The notes: generated from the letters alone by a model not told the origin. A stretch of 64,000 bases of DNA from Pseudophaeobacter arcticus DSM 23566 (GCF_000473205.1 NZ_AXBF01000007.1:28210-92209), one strand, 5' to 3'. Shown: positions 48,062 to 58,126, counted from the first letter of the stretch. Numbers and translations: made by a program.

Positions 48062-48108
48062 GCCTCCGGCGGAGGTATTTGCAGCAAGATGAAAACAGGG
48101 CGCAGGAC

Positions 48109-48960
48109 ATGAACATTCTGGTGTTTGGAAAAACCGGTCAGTTGGCCCAGGAGCTGTCGCGGCTGGAGGGGGTGACCTGTCTGGGGCGGGATCATGCGGA
48201 GTTCAGCGATCCGGCCGCAGCGGCGGCGCAGGTCGCGGGCGCAGGCATTGATGCGGTGATCATTGCCGCCGCCTATACGGCGGTCGACAGGGCCGAGAGC
48301 GAAGAGCGCCTGGCCACAACCATCAATGGCGCAACACCGGGGGCCATCGCGCAGGCCTGTGCGGCCCATGGGCTGCCGCTGGTCTATATCTCCACCGATT
48401 ATGTCTTTGACGGCAGCGGCGAGACCCCCTGGCAGCCCGGCGACGCGCCCGCGCCGGTGAATGCCTATGGCCGCAGCAAGCTGGCCGGGGAAGCGGCGGT
48501 GGGGGCGGCCGGCGGGGTCACTGCCATTTTGCGCACATCCTGGGTGGTGTCGGCCCATGGCAATAATTTTGTCAAAACCATGCTGCGTCTGGGTGCGGAG
48601 CGCGATCAGCTGAGTATTGTCGCCGATCAGATTGGCGCGCCCACCCCGGCGCGCGCCATTGCCGCCGCCTGTCTTGAAATGGCGCGACAGCTGGCAGAGG
48701 ATCCGGGCAAATCCGGCATCTATCATCTGCAGGGCGCGCCCGAGGTCAGCTGGGCCGGGTTTGCGGCGGAGATTTTTGCCCAGGCTGATGTGGCCTGCGC
48801 GGTTGCAGGCATCCCGAGCTCCGCCTATCCAACCCCGGCGCCGCGACCGCTGAACTCACGGCTGGATTGCACCACATTAGAGACTGTTTTTAACATTGCG
48901 CAGCCCGATTGGCGGGTTGGGCTGGCAGATATTTTGCACGATTTGGGAGCGAGGCCATGA
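48109..48960 (+). CDS. rfbD: dTDP-4-dehydrorhamnose reductase
   Basis: A 283-residue SDR, last step to dTDP-L-rhamnose. It shows [12 protein letters not shown] as NADPH site, [19 protein letters not shown] and YGRSKLAGE (YxxxK). The start at 48109 ([10 protein letters not shown]) has AGGA close upstream; the frame is open earlier but lacks similarity. Its stop overlaps the ATG of rfbA. It is the only gene of the operon with a long gap before it (70 bases containing a stem-loop). Confidence 0.95.
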   Translation: MNILVFGKTGQLAQELSRLEGVTCLGRDHAEFSDPAAAAAQVAGAGIDAVIIAAAYTAVDRAESEERLATTINGATPGAIAQACAAHGLPLVYISTDYVFDGSGETPWQPGDAPAPVNAYGRSKLAGEAAVGAAGGVTAILRTSWVVSAHGNNFVKTMLRLGAERDQLSIVADQIGAPTPARAIAAACLEMARQLAEDPGKSGIYHLQGAPEVSWAGFAAEIFAQADVACAVAGIPSSAYPTPAPRPLNSRLDCTTLETVFNIAQPDWRVGLADILHDLGARP

Positions 48961-49829
48961 TGGCACGAAAAGGCATTATTCTGGCAGGCGGATCCGGCAC
49001 CCGGCTGTATCCGATCACCATGGGCGTCTCAAAACAGCTGCTGCCGATCTATGACAAGCCGATGATCTATTATCCCCTGTCGGTGCTGATGCTGGCAGGG
49101 ATCCGCGAGATCTGTGTGATCACCACGCCGCAGGATCAGGCGCAGTTCAAACGCACCTTAGGGGATGGCCGCCAATGGGGGATTGATCTCACCTATGTGG
49201 TGCAGCCCGCGCCCGATGGTCTGGCCCAGGCCTTTATTCTGGCCGAGAGCTTTCTGGCGGGGGCCCCGTCGGCGCTGGTGCTGGGGGATAATATCTTCTT
49301 TGGTCATGGCCTGCCCAAACTGCTGGCGGCGGCGGATGCGCAGGGCACAGGCGGCACCGTCTTTGGCTATCACGTGGCCGATCCCGAACGCTATGGCGTG
49401 GTGGATTTTGACGATGCGGGGCGCGCCCGGCAGATTATTGAAAAGCCCGAGGTGGCCCCTTCGAACTATGCGGTGACGGGGCTGTATTTCCTTGATGGCA
49501 CTGCGCCTGCGCGGGCCCGCGCGGTCCGGCCTTCGGCGCGCGGCGAGCTGGAGATCACCGATCTGCTGCAGATGTATCTGGACGAAGAGGCCCTGCGGGT
49601 CGAGACCATGGGCCGGGGCTATGCCTGGCTGGACACCGGCACCCATGGCTCGCTGCTGGAGGCGGGGAACTTTGTGCGCACCCTGCAGGAGCGCCAGGGG
49701 CTGCAGACCGGCTGCCCGGAAGAGATTGCCTTTGATCAGGGCTGGATCGACCGCGCCGGGCTCAAGGCGCGGGCGGCTCTGTTTGCCAAAAATGACTATG
49801 GCCACTATCTGGAGGGCCTGCTGCGATAG
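48957..49829 (+). CDS. rfbA: Glucose-1-phosphate thymidylyltransferase
   Basis: A 290-residue nucleotidyltransferase, first step of dTDP-rhamnose synthesis. It has the signature [30 protein letters not shown] with the metal-binding Asp, [16 protein letters not shown] and [16 protein letters not shown] motif ([12 protein letters not shown]). It overlaps rfbD by 4 bases and ends the operon. 49830-50036 behind it holds no gene; a TTGACA (about 49903) could be a -35 for gspD but no fitting -10 is seen. Confidence 0.96.
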   Translation: MMARKGIILAGGSGTRLYPITMGVSKQLLPIYDKPMIYYPLSVLMLAGIREICVITTPQDQAQFKRTLGDGRQWGIDLTYVVQPAPDGLAQAFILAESFLAGAPSALVLGDNIFFGHGLPKLLAAADAQGTGGTVFGYHVADPERYGVVDFDDAGRARQIIEKPEVAPSNYAVTGLYFLDGTAPARARAVRPSARGELEITDLLQMYLDEEALRVETMGRGYAWLDTGTHGSLLEAGNFVRTLQERQGLQTGCPEEIAFDQGWIDRAGLKARAALFAKNDYGHYLEGLLR

Positions 49830-50036
49830 GCCGCGGATCTGCATCTGGGCCTGCATCTGGAGGCCACAGCTTGTGGCCGCTTGGCCTGGGCGCCACATAT
49901 CTTGACAAATGCGTCAGAAAGCCGTGGGTTTTGGGCGTAAATCCTCTATGGTGGCGGACAGAAAATCAGGGGCGCGGGGCTGCAGAATCTGTGAAGGATT
50001 CGGGGGCAGGCCTGCCAGAAGTATAAAGAGCAACTC

Positions 50037-52053
50037 ATGACACAGCGCGCAGAGATGCAGCCGGTGATACACCCGGTGATGCCACTGGTGGGACAGCCGG
50101 CGCGGATCGGTTTTTTCTGGAGTCTGCGTCTCTGGATCGGGGCGGCGGCGCTGCTGCTGCTGGTCTTGGTGCAGCCGCTGCGCGCCCAGGTGACGCTGGA
50201 TCTGCGCGATGCGGATCTGCGCAACTTTGTCGAAATTGTCTCCGAGGCCACCGGCCGCAGCTTTGTGCTGGATCCCGACGTGCGCGGCACCGTGACGGTG
50301 CTGGCGCCGGATCAGATGTCGCCGCAGGATCTGTTTGAGGTCTTCCTTTCGGTGCTGGAGCTGAACCGGCTGACCCTGATCGAAGGGGCGGGGGCGGATC
50401 GCATCGTGCCGATGAATGTGGCGCGCGAGCTGTCATCGGGCGGCAGCGCCGGCTTGCCCAGCGGCTTTGAGACCCGGGTGATCCCGGTAAAAGAAGTGCC
50501 GCTGCAGGAGGTGATCGAGGTGGTGCGGCCGCTCCTGCCGGCCGAGGCGGTGATGACCCCGGTGCCCGGCGCCAAGCGGCTGATCATTTCCGACCGCAGT
50601 GCCAATCTCAATCGGATTACCCGCTTGATCAAACGGCTGGACCAGCCCCGGGCCGCCCCCCCGATCGAGATCCTGCGACTGCAAAACGCCGATGCGGCTG
50701 AGGTCTTGCAGGTGGTGCAATCCATGGACCTGATCCCCGAGGGCTCTTCGGTGAGCGTTGACCGGCGGTCAAACGCGCTGCTGATCTCCGGCTCCGAGGC
50801 GCTGCGTCACCGGGTGCGGCTTCTGGTGGATGAGCTGGACACCCAGCGCGATACCGTGGTGTCGCGGGCGGTGGCGCTGAACTACGCCGATGCGGCGGCG
50901 ATTTCGGATGTGGTGATGCGCACCCTGAACAGTGATGGCGGTTCCGGCACCCGGGCGGCGGTGCGCATCGTGCCAGAGCTGCAGACCAATACGCTGCTGG
51001 TTTCGGCACCACAGGAGCGCATTGACGAGATCGTGCAGATGGTGCGCTATCTGGATCAGCGCCCCACCCAGGTGCTGGTCGAGGCGGTGATTTTTGAAAT
51101 GTCGGTGGAGGGCCTGTCGGATCTGTCGGTGCAGTTTGGCGCGGTCTTGAACAATGCGCTGGTGGGCGGCGCCCAGTTTGATCTGCCGGGGCGCTCCAGC
51201 CTGACCAATCTGATTTCCTCGGTCTCCAATGGCGGCGCCGCAACACTGGGATCGGGCGGTGTCTTTGGCGGCGCCAAACGCAATGCCGGCGGCGATGGTA
51301 TTGTCGGGCTGATCACCGCCATTGCCTCGGTGAATTCCACCCGGCTGTTGTCGACGCCCTCGATCCTGACCCTGAACAACCAGGAGGCCGAGATCGTGGT
51401 GGCGCAGAATGTGCCCTTTGTCACCGGCAGCTATTCCACCGTCAGCGATGGCAGCTCGGTTGATAATCCGTTCCAGACCATCGAACGCCAGGATATTGGC
51501 CTGACCCTGAATGTAACGCCGCAGATCAATGCTGACCGTACCGTGCGCATGGTGATCAAGCAGGAAGTCTCGAACCTGACCAATTCCACCGCCGCTTCCG
51601 GCGGCGAGATCACCTCGCCGGTCGCTGTCGACCACGGCGCTGGTCAGCGATGGCAATGTGATCATGCTGGGCGGGTTGTTGGAAAATGGCTCGGGCGGGG
51701 TCAATCAAAAGGTGCCGGGCCTGGCAGAGCTGCCCCTGATTGGCGGGCTGTTCCGGGGCAAGAGCAGCAATAGCAATCAGCGGGTGCTGTTGGTGCTGTT
51801 GCGCCCACAGGTGGTGTCAACCGAGGCCGAGGCCCAGCGGATCAGCCGCCAGCTCAGCCGCAAGGCCCAGGATGTGAGCGCCGCCATTGCCCCGGTCGAC
51901 AATGGCCGCTTTCCCTATAACGGCCAAAGCGGGCTGCCCTTTGACGGGGCGGATCTGAACCAGCCCTTTGATGCCGGTTTTATTGATGATGTGGCCCAGC
52001 AGCGAAATTTCCCGCCGCTGCCCAGCAGGCTTCGGTTTGGCAGTGGAAACTAG
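50037..52053 (+). pseudogene. gspD: Type II secretion outer-membrane secretin GspD, frameshifted
   Basis: A secretin forming the outer-membrane channel of the type II system. A signal peptide (about 24-48) is followed by the N0 domain (VTLDLRDADLRNFVEIV), N1-N3 repeats and the secretin core (VEAVIFEM, STRLLSTPSILTLNNQEAEI, VPFVTGSY, IGLTLNVTPQIN). After residue 527 the frame is lost: an extra C at 51618/51619 shifts ITSRSLSTTAL into ITSPVAVDHG and leads to a stop at 51773, while the true continuation (ALVSDGNVIMLGGLL, LPLIGGLFR) runs in the next frame to 52053. Restored length is about 671 residues, normal for the family. As written, the channel loses its last beta-strands. A sequencing error, a real lesion or frameshifting cannot be separated here. 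gspE follows with a small overlap. Confidence 0.85.
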
Positions 52054-53491
52054 GCTTCCCTTTGCCTTTGCCCGCGACCAGCAGGTGCTGCTGGACGGGG
52101 CCTGCCTGATTGCCGGGCCCGGGGTGACCCAGCTGGGGCTGCGCGAGGCACAGCGCCGGCTGGGGATCGCGCCGGATCTGCAGGTGCAAGCGCTGGAGCA
52201 GGAGGGATTCGAGACCGCCCTGGCGCGGGTCTACCGCGAGGGGAGCACGGCGCCGCAGGAGAGCTTGAGCTTTGATCTGGAAGAGCAGGCCTTTGCCCGC
52301 CGTCAGCGCGACCTGCTGGACGAGCCGGGCGATGCGCCGGTGATCACCCTGGTCAATCAGCTCTTGGCGCGGGCGGTGCAAAGCGGGGCCTCGGATCTGC
52401 ATATCGAACCCCATGAGGGCGGGCTGCGGGTGCGCATGCGCATTGACGGTTTCCTGCAAGAGGTGATGGACCGTGCCGATGTGCCGGTGAAACGCATCGT
52501 GTCGCGGCTGAAGGTCATGGCCGGGCTGGATATCGCCGAGACCCGGCTGCCGCAGGATGGCCGTATCCCGCTGGCTCTGGCGGGGCGGCAGATCGACACC
52601 CGCGTCAGCTCCCTGCCGGGGCATTACGGCGAACGCATCGTGCTCAGGATCCTGGACCGGTCAACCGGGCTGCGGCCGCTGCAGGATCTGGGGCTGTCGG
52701 TGCAACAACAGGCACTTCTCAAGCGGCTGTCCGGCTTTCCCAATGGCATCATCCTGGCCACCGGCCCCACCGGCGCCGGCAAGACCACGACGCTTTATTC
52801 GCTGCTGCAACTGGCGGATCGGGCCGAGCGCAATATCGTCACGGTGGAAGACCCCATCGAATATGATCTGCCCGGCATCAGCCAAAGCCAGATCAACGCC
52901 GAGATCGGCATGAGCTTTGCCGCCGGCTTGCGCGCCACCCTGCGGCAGGATCCGGATGTCATTCTGGTGGGCGAGATCCGTGATCCGGAAACCGCCCAGA
53001 CGGCGGCCCAGGCGGCGCTCACCGGGCATCTGGTGTTTTCCTCGCTGCATGCCAACAGCTCGGTTGGGGCCATCGTGCGGCTGCGCGACCTGGGGCTGGA
53101 TAATTTCCTGATCGCCGCCACCCTGCGCGGGGTGATTGCCCAGCGTCTGCTGCGCCGACTGTGTCACAGCTGCCGCCAACCCCAAGCTCCCGGCGCCGAG
53201 GAGGCGGCCCTGTTCCAGCGCCACGGGCTGGCGGTGCCCGAGCAGATCCAGGCCCCGGTGGGCTGCGCCAGCTGTGGCGGCAGTGGCCATGCCGGGCGGG
53301 TTGGCATTTTTGAAATGGCCGAGGTGACGCCACAGATCACCGCGGCGATTGATCGCGGCGCCACCGAGGCCGAGTTGAAAGATCTGGCGCTGCGCGCTGG
53401 CGAGACGCTGATTGGCCAGGGGCTGCTGGCGGTGGCGCTGGGAGAGGTCAGCCTGCCAGAGGCCCTGCGTGTGGTTGGGGATGTGGCGTGA
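52043..53491 (+). CDS. gspE: Type II secretion ATPase GspE
   Basis: A 482-residue hexameric secretion ATPase on the cytoplasmic face. It shows Walker A ATGPTGAGKTTTLYS, the Asp box VEDPIEYDL, Walker B DPDVILVGEIRD, the His box TGHLVFSSLHAN and a zinc-binding tetracysteine CHSC...CASC (about 370-415). The start is a GTG at 52043 (VETRLPFAFARDQ) overlapping the gspD stop by 11 bases; there is no ATG that fits. It powers assembly of the pseudopilus. gspF overlaps its stop. Confidence 0.95.
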   Translation: METRLPFAFARDQQVLLDGACLIAGPGVTQLGLREAQRRLGIAPDLQVQALEQEGFETALARVYREGSTAPQESLSFDLEEQAFARRQRDLLDEPGDAPVITLVNQLLARAVQSGASDLHIEPHEGGLRVRMRIDGFLQEVMDRADVPVKRIVSRLKVMAGLDIAETRLPQDGRIPLALAGRQIDTRVSSLPGHYGERIVLRILDRSTGLRPLQDLGLSVQQQALLKRLSGFPNGIILATGPTGAGKTTTLYSLLQLADRAERNIVTVEDPIEYDLPGISQSQINAEIGMSFAAGLRATLRQDPDVILVGEIRDPETAQTAAQAALTGHLVFSSLHANSSVGAIVRLRDLGLDNFLIAATLRGVIAQRLLRRLCHSCRQPQAPGAEEAALFQRHGLAVPEQIQAPVGCASCGGSGHAGRVGIFEMAEVTPQITAAIDRGATEAELKDLALRAGETLIGQGLLAVALGEVSLPEALRVVGDVA

Positions 53492-54807
53492 AGGCCTATC
53501 GCTATATCGCCTATACCACAGGGGGGCGGCGGCGCAGCGGCACGGTTGTGGCCGAAACCGAAGCCGATGCCAGCCGCCAGCTGTCGGCGCAGGATCTGTT
53601 TGTCGCCGAGCTGAGCCAGACCCGGGGCAAGCCGGGTTCCAACAAGCCAAATGCCAACCCGTCCAGCCCCAGCCGGCCCAGCCCCAACCCGTCCAGTCAA
53701 GAGCATCTGACGGATGGCCCGCCGCCGGACAAAAGCGCGGGGAACGTCTCTGTGCTGAGTGGCTGGCGGCACCGGCTGAGCCCGGATCTGCAGGTGGTCT
53801 TTACCCGGCAGATGGCGGTGATGCTGGGGGCTGAGCTGCCAGTGGATGCGGCATTGGAAGCGGTGCGCAGCGGCGGCCATCCCAGCCTGGACGCGGTGGC
53901 CGCCGAGGTCCGCGCGGCGCTGCTGGATGGTGCCAGCCTGTCCGATGCGCTGGCCCAGGCCGGCGCGGGCTTTGCCCCCTATTATCTGGCGGCGCTGCGC
54001 GCAGGCGAGGCGGCCGGTGAGCTGGCCTCGGTTTTCAACGCGCTGGCGGACCATCTGGAACAGCTGGGCTCTGACAAGGCGCAGATTGCCACCGCGCTGA
54101 TCTATCCCGGCTTTGTGGCGGCGGTCTCGCTTTTGGTCTGCGCGATCCTGATGGTCAATGTCGCCCCCGAGATTGTCGCCATGTTTGAACTCTCCGGCCG
54201 GCCGCTGCCGCCCCTGACCCGCCGGGTTCTGGCGCTGTCGGATCTGATCCGCGACAATGCCTGGCTGATTGGCGCCGGGCTGCTGGCGCTGGCGGTGTTT
54301 CTGGCGCTGGTGCCGCGCCTGCCGCGCCTGCGCCAGCGCCGCGACCAGTTGTTGCTGCGCCTGCCGGTGGTGGGCCGCCTGATGCGGCTGTCGGCCGCGG
54401 TGCAATATCTGCGCACCCTGGCGCTGGTGCTGGGCGCGCGTCATGCGGTGCTCAGCGCCACCGACAGCGCCGTCGAGGTGCTGGAAGTGGCACAGTTTCA
54501 AAGCGAAGGCCGGGCGGTGACCCGCGCGGTGCAGCAGGGCGAAAGCCTGTCCTCGGCCCTGGCGCAGCTGTCTTTTTTGCCAGCGGTGGCACGTCAGCTG
54601 ATTGCGGCCGGCGAGGTCTCGGTCCGCCTGGCGGCGATGAGCGGCCGCGCCGCCGCCCTGGTGGAACATCGGCTTTCAACCGAACGCAGGCACATTGCCA
54701 CCTTGTTAGAGCCTGCTTTGATGATGCTGGTGGGGGTCTTGGTGCTGGTGATTGTGCTGGCGGTGCTGTTGCCGATCTTTGATTTGCAGGCGGTGGTTGC
54801 GGGCTGA
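53488..54807 (+). CDS. gspF: Type II secretion inner-membrane platform protein GspF
   Basis: A 439-residue platform protein with two GspF domains (about 95-225 and 300-425) and three membrane segments (about 205-230, 255-275, 405-435). FTRQMAVMLGAELPVDAAL starts the first domain and YLRTLALVLGARHAVL the second. A Ser/Pro/Asn-rich linker (about 48-80, SSPSRPSPNPSSQ) is inserted after the N-terminal VAETEADASRQL region and is of the repeat-derived kind seen elsewhere here. The start is GTG, overlapping the gspE stop by 4 bases. It connects GspE to the GspL/M complex. Confidence 0.94.
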   Translation: MKAYRYIAYTTGGRRRSGTVVAETEADASRQLSAQDLFVAELSQTRGKPGSNKPNANPSSPSRPSPNPSSQEHLTDGPPPDKSAGNVSVLSGWRHRLSPDLQVVFTRQMAVMLGAELPVDAALEAVRSGGHPSLDAVAAEVRAALLDGASLSDALAQAGAGFAPYYLAALRAGEAAGELASVFNALADHLEQLGSDKAQIATALIYPGFVAAVSLLVCAILMVNVAPEIVAMFELSGRPLPPLTRRVLALSDLIRDNAWLIGAGLLALAVFLALVPRLPRLRQRRDQLLLRLPVVGRLMRLSAAVQYLRTLALVLGARHAVLSATDSAVEVLEVAQFQSEGRAVTRAVQQGESLSSALAQLSFLPAVARQLIAAGEVSVRLAAMSGRAAALVEHRLSTERRHIATLLEPALMMLVGVLVLVIVLAVLLPIFDLQAVVAG

Positions 54808-54845
54808 TCAGCGGGCGGCGGATCGCTTTGCACCTTCAAGGCCCC

Positions 54846-55319
54846 TCAATCCTCAAACCCCAGCAATTCGGGCGCATCCCCCTGGCGCGAGATCCACAGC
54901 CCCTGGCCATCAATCCGCATCACCTCGATCCCCTCGCGCAGATGATCGCCCTGGCGCACCAGCTGTTCGCCACTGGGATGGGCGACAATGGCCCAGGTGG
55001 CCTGCCCGGCCTGCACCCGACCTTTGAGCACATAGCCGAGACTCTCGATCGGGGGCCGCGCCGGTTTTGGCGGCTGTGGCTCGGGCTGGCGTTGCACCGG
55101 CGGGCTGGCGGGCCTGGGCGGTTGCTTTTCCCCAAAGAGCGGCGGCCACTGCCGCCGGGCGCGGGGCTGCGGCGGTTGCGGCTGCGCCGCCTGCTGCTGC
55201 GCCGGGGTCAGCTGGACCTGCTGCTGCGCCGGGGTCGACAGCACCAGCCAGAGCTGATGCCCGGCCAGCGCCGCCAGAGCCAGGGCGGCAAGGGTCAAGA
55301 GGGGGGCAATCAGGCGCAT
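54846..55319 (-). CDS. gspC: Type II secretion protein GspC (short form)
   Basis: A 157-residue protein with one N-terminal membrane anchor (about 4-24, LIAPLLTLAALALAALAG), a Gln/Pro-rich linker (about 34-90) and a C-terminal HR domain (LKGRVQAGQATWAIV, GEQLVRQGDHLREGIEVMRID, GLWI). This is the GspC/PulC layout without the C-terminal PDZ domain. HR binds the N0 domain of GspD. It has AAGGAGA before the ATG. It is convergent with gspF and divergent from the lipoprotein, so it is a separate unit, which is unusual: gspC normally precedes gspD. Confidence 0.8.
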   Translation of the reverse strand: MRLIAPLLTLAALALAALAGHQLWLVLSTPAQQQVQLTPAQQQAAQPQPPQPRARRQWPPLFGEKQPPRPASPPVQRQPEPQPPKPARPPIESLGYVLKGRVQAGQATWAIVAHPSGEQLVRQGDHLREGIEVMRIDGQGLWISRQGDAPELLGFED

Positions 55320-55471
55320 GGCTCTCCTTGCGGGATGGTTGGGGCGGCTGCATTTAGGCGCATATGGGTCACAGGTCCGGGGGCGCTGCGGGCTGGTGGA
55401 GACCCCAGATAGACGGGCTGCGCCGAACATGGTAAATTTCTGTAATGATTTAAACAGGAAAAGAGCAAGCA

Positions 55472-56008
55472 ATGCAGGCGATATCTTTTGCAAAACGCGG
55501 CGTTTTGGGCGGACTGGTTCTCTGCGGCGGGCTGCTCTTGGGGAGCTGCGGTGAAAGCACTGGCGCCGGGGGCACGGCGGGCAGCGGTTTCCAGTCCAAA
55601 TATGCGGTGGCGCGCAATGCTTTGGAAAGCGGCGACTATGGCCGCGCCAAACGCAGCTATCAGCGTTTGATCGCCACAGCAGGCCCGCTGGCACCGCGTT
55701 TGCAGCTGGAATATGCCCATGCGGAGCTGCGCGCCGGCAACTACGGCGCGGCGGCGCAGATCGCCGGTGACCTGGCCAAGAGCCAAAGCGGCGAGGCCCG
55801 CAGCGCGGCTCTGGCGGTGCAGGGCACCGCACAGCATGAACAGGGCCTGGCCCTGCTGGCCAAGGGCGATGTCGATTCCGGCAAGGCGCTGCTTGCTCAG
55901 GCGCGGGCGGCTCTGGATGAGGTGTTGAAATCCTCGACGGATATGGATCCTTTGGGCTCGATGGCCGGGCGGCGGGCACAGATCGGGGCCAGCCTGCAAA
56001 AGCTGTGA
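55472..56008 (+). CDS. TPR-like lipoprotein in type II secretion locus
   Basis: A 178-residue protein with a lipoprotein signal: hydrophobic VLGGLVLCGGLLLGSC with Cys26 as acylation site (lipobox LGSC; position +2 Gly, so outer-membrane targeting is possible). The mature part is helical with tetratricopeptide-like features (VARNALESGDYGRAKRSYQ, YAHAELRAGNYGAAAQIA, GLALLAKGDVDSGKALL). It resembles PilF/PilW-type secretin pilotins in design, which would fit a location among gsp genes, but I cannot show that it acts on GspD. Confidence 0.75.
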   Translation: MQAISFAKRGVLGGLVLCGGLLLGSCGESTGAGGTAGSGFQSKYAVARNALESGDYGRAKRSYQRLIATAGPLAPRLQLEYAHAELRAGNYGAAAQIAGDLAKSQSGEARSAALAVQGTAQHEQGLALLAKGDVDSGKALLAQARAALDEVLKSSTDMDPLGSMAGRRAQIGASLQKL

Positions 56009-56100
56009 TCACAGCTTTGATCACAGGGCTGAAGGGCCCGGCTCAGGCCTGCCCCCAGTTCGTTCCAGTTCGCTCCAGTCAGCCGCCAGTTAGCGCAAGA

Positions 56101-56156
56101 CGGGCTGTTCAAGTCGGGCCGCCCCAGACGGGCCGCCCCAGACGGGCCGCTCAAGA
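56101..56156. repeat. 14-bp tandem repeat, four copies
   Basis: Units at 56101, 56115, 56129 and 56143 (consensus CGGGCCGCCCCAGA). A 10-bp repeat CCAGTTCGYT lies just before (56055-56084). Both fill the gap between the convergent lipoprotein and gspM genes. Confidence 0.88.
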
Positions 56157-56168
56157 CGGGGCAGGGTC

Positions 56169-56693
56169 CTAGGGATCCTGCGGGCTGAGGCTGATCCAGG
56201 CAGCAACGCGGCCCGAAATGTGATCTGAGCCGCCCTCCGCGCCGCCGTCACCCTGCAGCGCTTCCAGCCGGAAACTGTCAATCCGGTAGCCCCAACCGGG
56301 ATGTGCCGCGCTGAGCCAAGCCCCAAGCTGGGCAAAATCAACCTGGTCAAAGCGCAGATCAATCCTGCCATCGCCTTGGGTGGACAGGCTGGTCAGTGCC
56401 GGGCGCAGCCGCGCCGCGATCAAGCCACGCTCGACCCCGCTGGTGCCAATGGGCGCCTGTGGCACCGGATCAAAGGCCCGGGTTAGGCTCTGTTTTTCGA
56501 CAATACGGTCTGCAATCCACAGCTCCAGCGCCTGGGCCTCGCCAAGCTGCGCCTCGGCGCGCAGGCGACGCGCGTGCAGCGGCATCAACAGGCCAAAGCC
56601 AAGCCCCAGCAGGATCACCAGCAGGGCTGTACCCAGCAAGAGCCGTTCCCGCGCACTGCGCGTGAGCAGAAAATCAATCAGCTGTCCGGTCAT
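56169..56693 (-). CDS. gspM: Type II secretion protein GspM
   Basis: A 174-residue bitopic protein: membrane segment at about 18-36 (LLLGTALLVILLGLGFGLL), coiled segment, and a ferredoxin-like C-terminal domain (about 90-170; RIDLRFDQVDFAQLGAWLSAAH). It matches GspM in size and layout and sits last behind gspL, whose stop it overlaps by 4 bases. It stabilises GspL in the assembly platform. Confidence 0.85.
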   Translation of the reverse strand: MTGQLIDFLLTRSARERLLLGTALLVILLGLGFGLLMPLHARRLRAEAQLGEAQALELWIADRIVEKQSLTRAFDPVPQAPIGTSGVERGLIAARLRPALTSLSTQGDGRIDLRFDQVDFAQLGAWLSAAHPGWGYRIDSFRLEALQGDGGAEGGSDHISGRVAAWISLSPQDP

Positions 56694-58126
56694 TGCTGCA
56701 CCTCTGGCTGGATCTCTGGCCGGATCTCTGGTTGCGCCTGCTGGGGGGGCTGGGGCGCTGGCGGGGCAAGGCCTGTGATCACAAACTCGGCCTGCACGCC
56801 GCTTTTGGCCTCATCCACCCGGGACTCGGTCAATGTGCTGCGCAGCCCCGCTTGGTGCAGCGCCGCGTCCAGCTGGTCTGCGGCGGCAAAATCCTTGAGC
56901 CGCAGGGCCAGCACCAGCCCCTCTCCGGTTCGATAGCTGAGCAGTTCGGCGCGCAGATCCGCCGCGCTGACCACCTCGGCCAGACGGGCGGCAAGATCCA
57001 GCGGATCCACCTGATCCTGGGCGGCGGCGCTGCCCTGGCGGCGCGCGCTCAGGGCGCGGCTGATCTGCAACCGGGCATCCAGCACCGGGCCATCGGGGAT
57101 AAAATGGGTTTTTGCCAATGCCTGATTCTGCGCCCGCTGGGTGGTGAGCGCGGCTTCAAGCCGGGAGAGCTGAACCAGCTCCCCGGCGGCCCAGAGACCC
57201 GCGGCAAGGCAGCCTGCCAGCAAGGGCCAGCGCCAGGGCAGCACGGCCCTGGCCAATTGTGCCCGCGCCGCCATCGGATTGTGGCGCAGGTCGCAGGCCA
57301 GCTCGCCATGGGCAAAGACCCGGGGCAGCGGCAGGCCAAGAGTGGTTGCCGCTTTGGCGCTGTGGATCAGGGCAATGTCATGGGCGCGGGCCAGGGCTTC
57401 GATCTCTGCCAGGATTTCACCCCGGATCTGAGCCTGGATTTCACCCTGGGCAGGGTCATCTGCCTTGGCAGCTTTGATCCAGAGGATGGCCTGGGGCCGG
57501 GCGCGCTCTGCGGGGGCGGCGGCCAGCGCCTGACGCAGCATCGCCAGGGCAAGGGCGGGCTGGGCGCTAAAGCCATCCTCGGGACCCAGCCGCGCCATCA
57601 GCAGCGGGCTGGTGGGCTGGGCGCTGGGGCTATCGTGCTCGGCGGTGGGATCAGCCGCGGGGACCTGCGCCAGCGCCAGTGTCCAGAGCCCTGCCACCGT
57701 TGGCAGGGTGAGGTAATCCGGCAGCACCGCCCGGCAGGAGAGCGCTTGCAGGCGCTGCAGGTAGGGGGTGTCGCCCACCAGAACCTGGGTCCATTGTTTG
57801 CCCACCTGTTTTTGTGTCGGCTTTTGCCCTGATGGCGCCTGGAGCAGAAAGGGTCGCAGGCTCAGGCTGTCGGGGCTCAGCCCGGTGCGATCGGCCAATT
57901 GCCGGCGCGCCACCTGTTCCCGGGCCTGGCCGCGCAGCCCCGGCGGCAGATCAAGACGCAGCAGCGGGATCTGGCTGCCGGGCACCGTGACCACCGCGCC
58001 CGGTGGTGGGGCGGTCTTGCTCAGCCGCAGGATCGGGCCAGTGGTTGAGCCAGTGGTTTGGCCAGGGGTTGGGCTGGGGGATGAGCCGGGGCCTGCCGCT
58101 GTGGATGTCCGGGAGAGGAGGCGCAT
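56690..58126 (-). CDS. gspL: Type II secretion protein GspL
   Basis: A 478-residue protein. The N-terminal actin-like cytoplasmic domain (about 30-290, with VVTVPGSQIPLLRLDLPPGLRGQAREQVARRQL) contacts GspE; one membrane segment (about 295-312, RWPLLAGCLAAGLWAAGE) and a periplasmic ferredoxin-like domain (about 395-475) follow. Fits GspL family architecture. It lies 190 bases behind gspK; that gap shows no gene. It overlaps gspM. Confidence 0.88.
   Translation of the reverse strand: MRLLSRTSTAAGPGSSPSPTPGQTTGSTTGPILRLSKTAPPPGAVVTVPGSQIPLLRLDLPPGLRGQAREQVARRQLADRTGLSPDSLSLRPFLLQAPSGQKPTQKQVGKQWTQVLVGDTPYLQRLQALSCRAVLPDYLTLPTVAGLWTLALAQVPAADPTAEHDSPSAQPTSPLLMARLGPEDGFSAQPALALAMLRQALAAAPAERARPQAILWIKAAKADDPAQGEIQAQIRGEILAEIEALARAHDIALIHSAKAATTLGLPLPRVFAHGELACDLRHNPMAARAQLARAVLPWRWPLLAGCLAAGLWAAGELVQLSRLEAALTTQRAQNQALAKTHFIPDGPVLDARLQISRALSARRQGSAAAQDQVDPLDLAARLAEVVSAADLRAELLSYRTGEGLVLALRLKDFAAADQLDAALHQAGLRSTLTESRVDEAKSGVQAEFVITGLAPPAPQPPQQAQPEIRPEIQPEVQQ

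Noticed and set aside
54846..56024. Long minus-strand frame of 392 codons containing gspC
   Set aside because: Only the last 157 codons from ATG 55319 show GspC features and a ribosome site; the upstream part is antisense to the lipoprotein gene.
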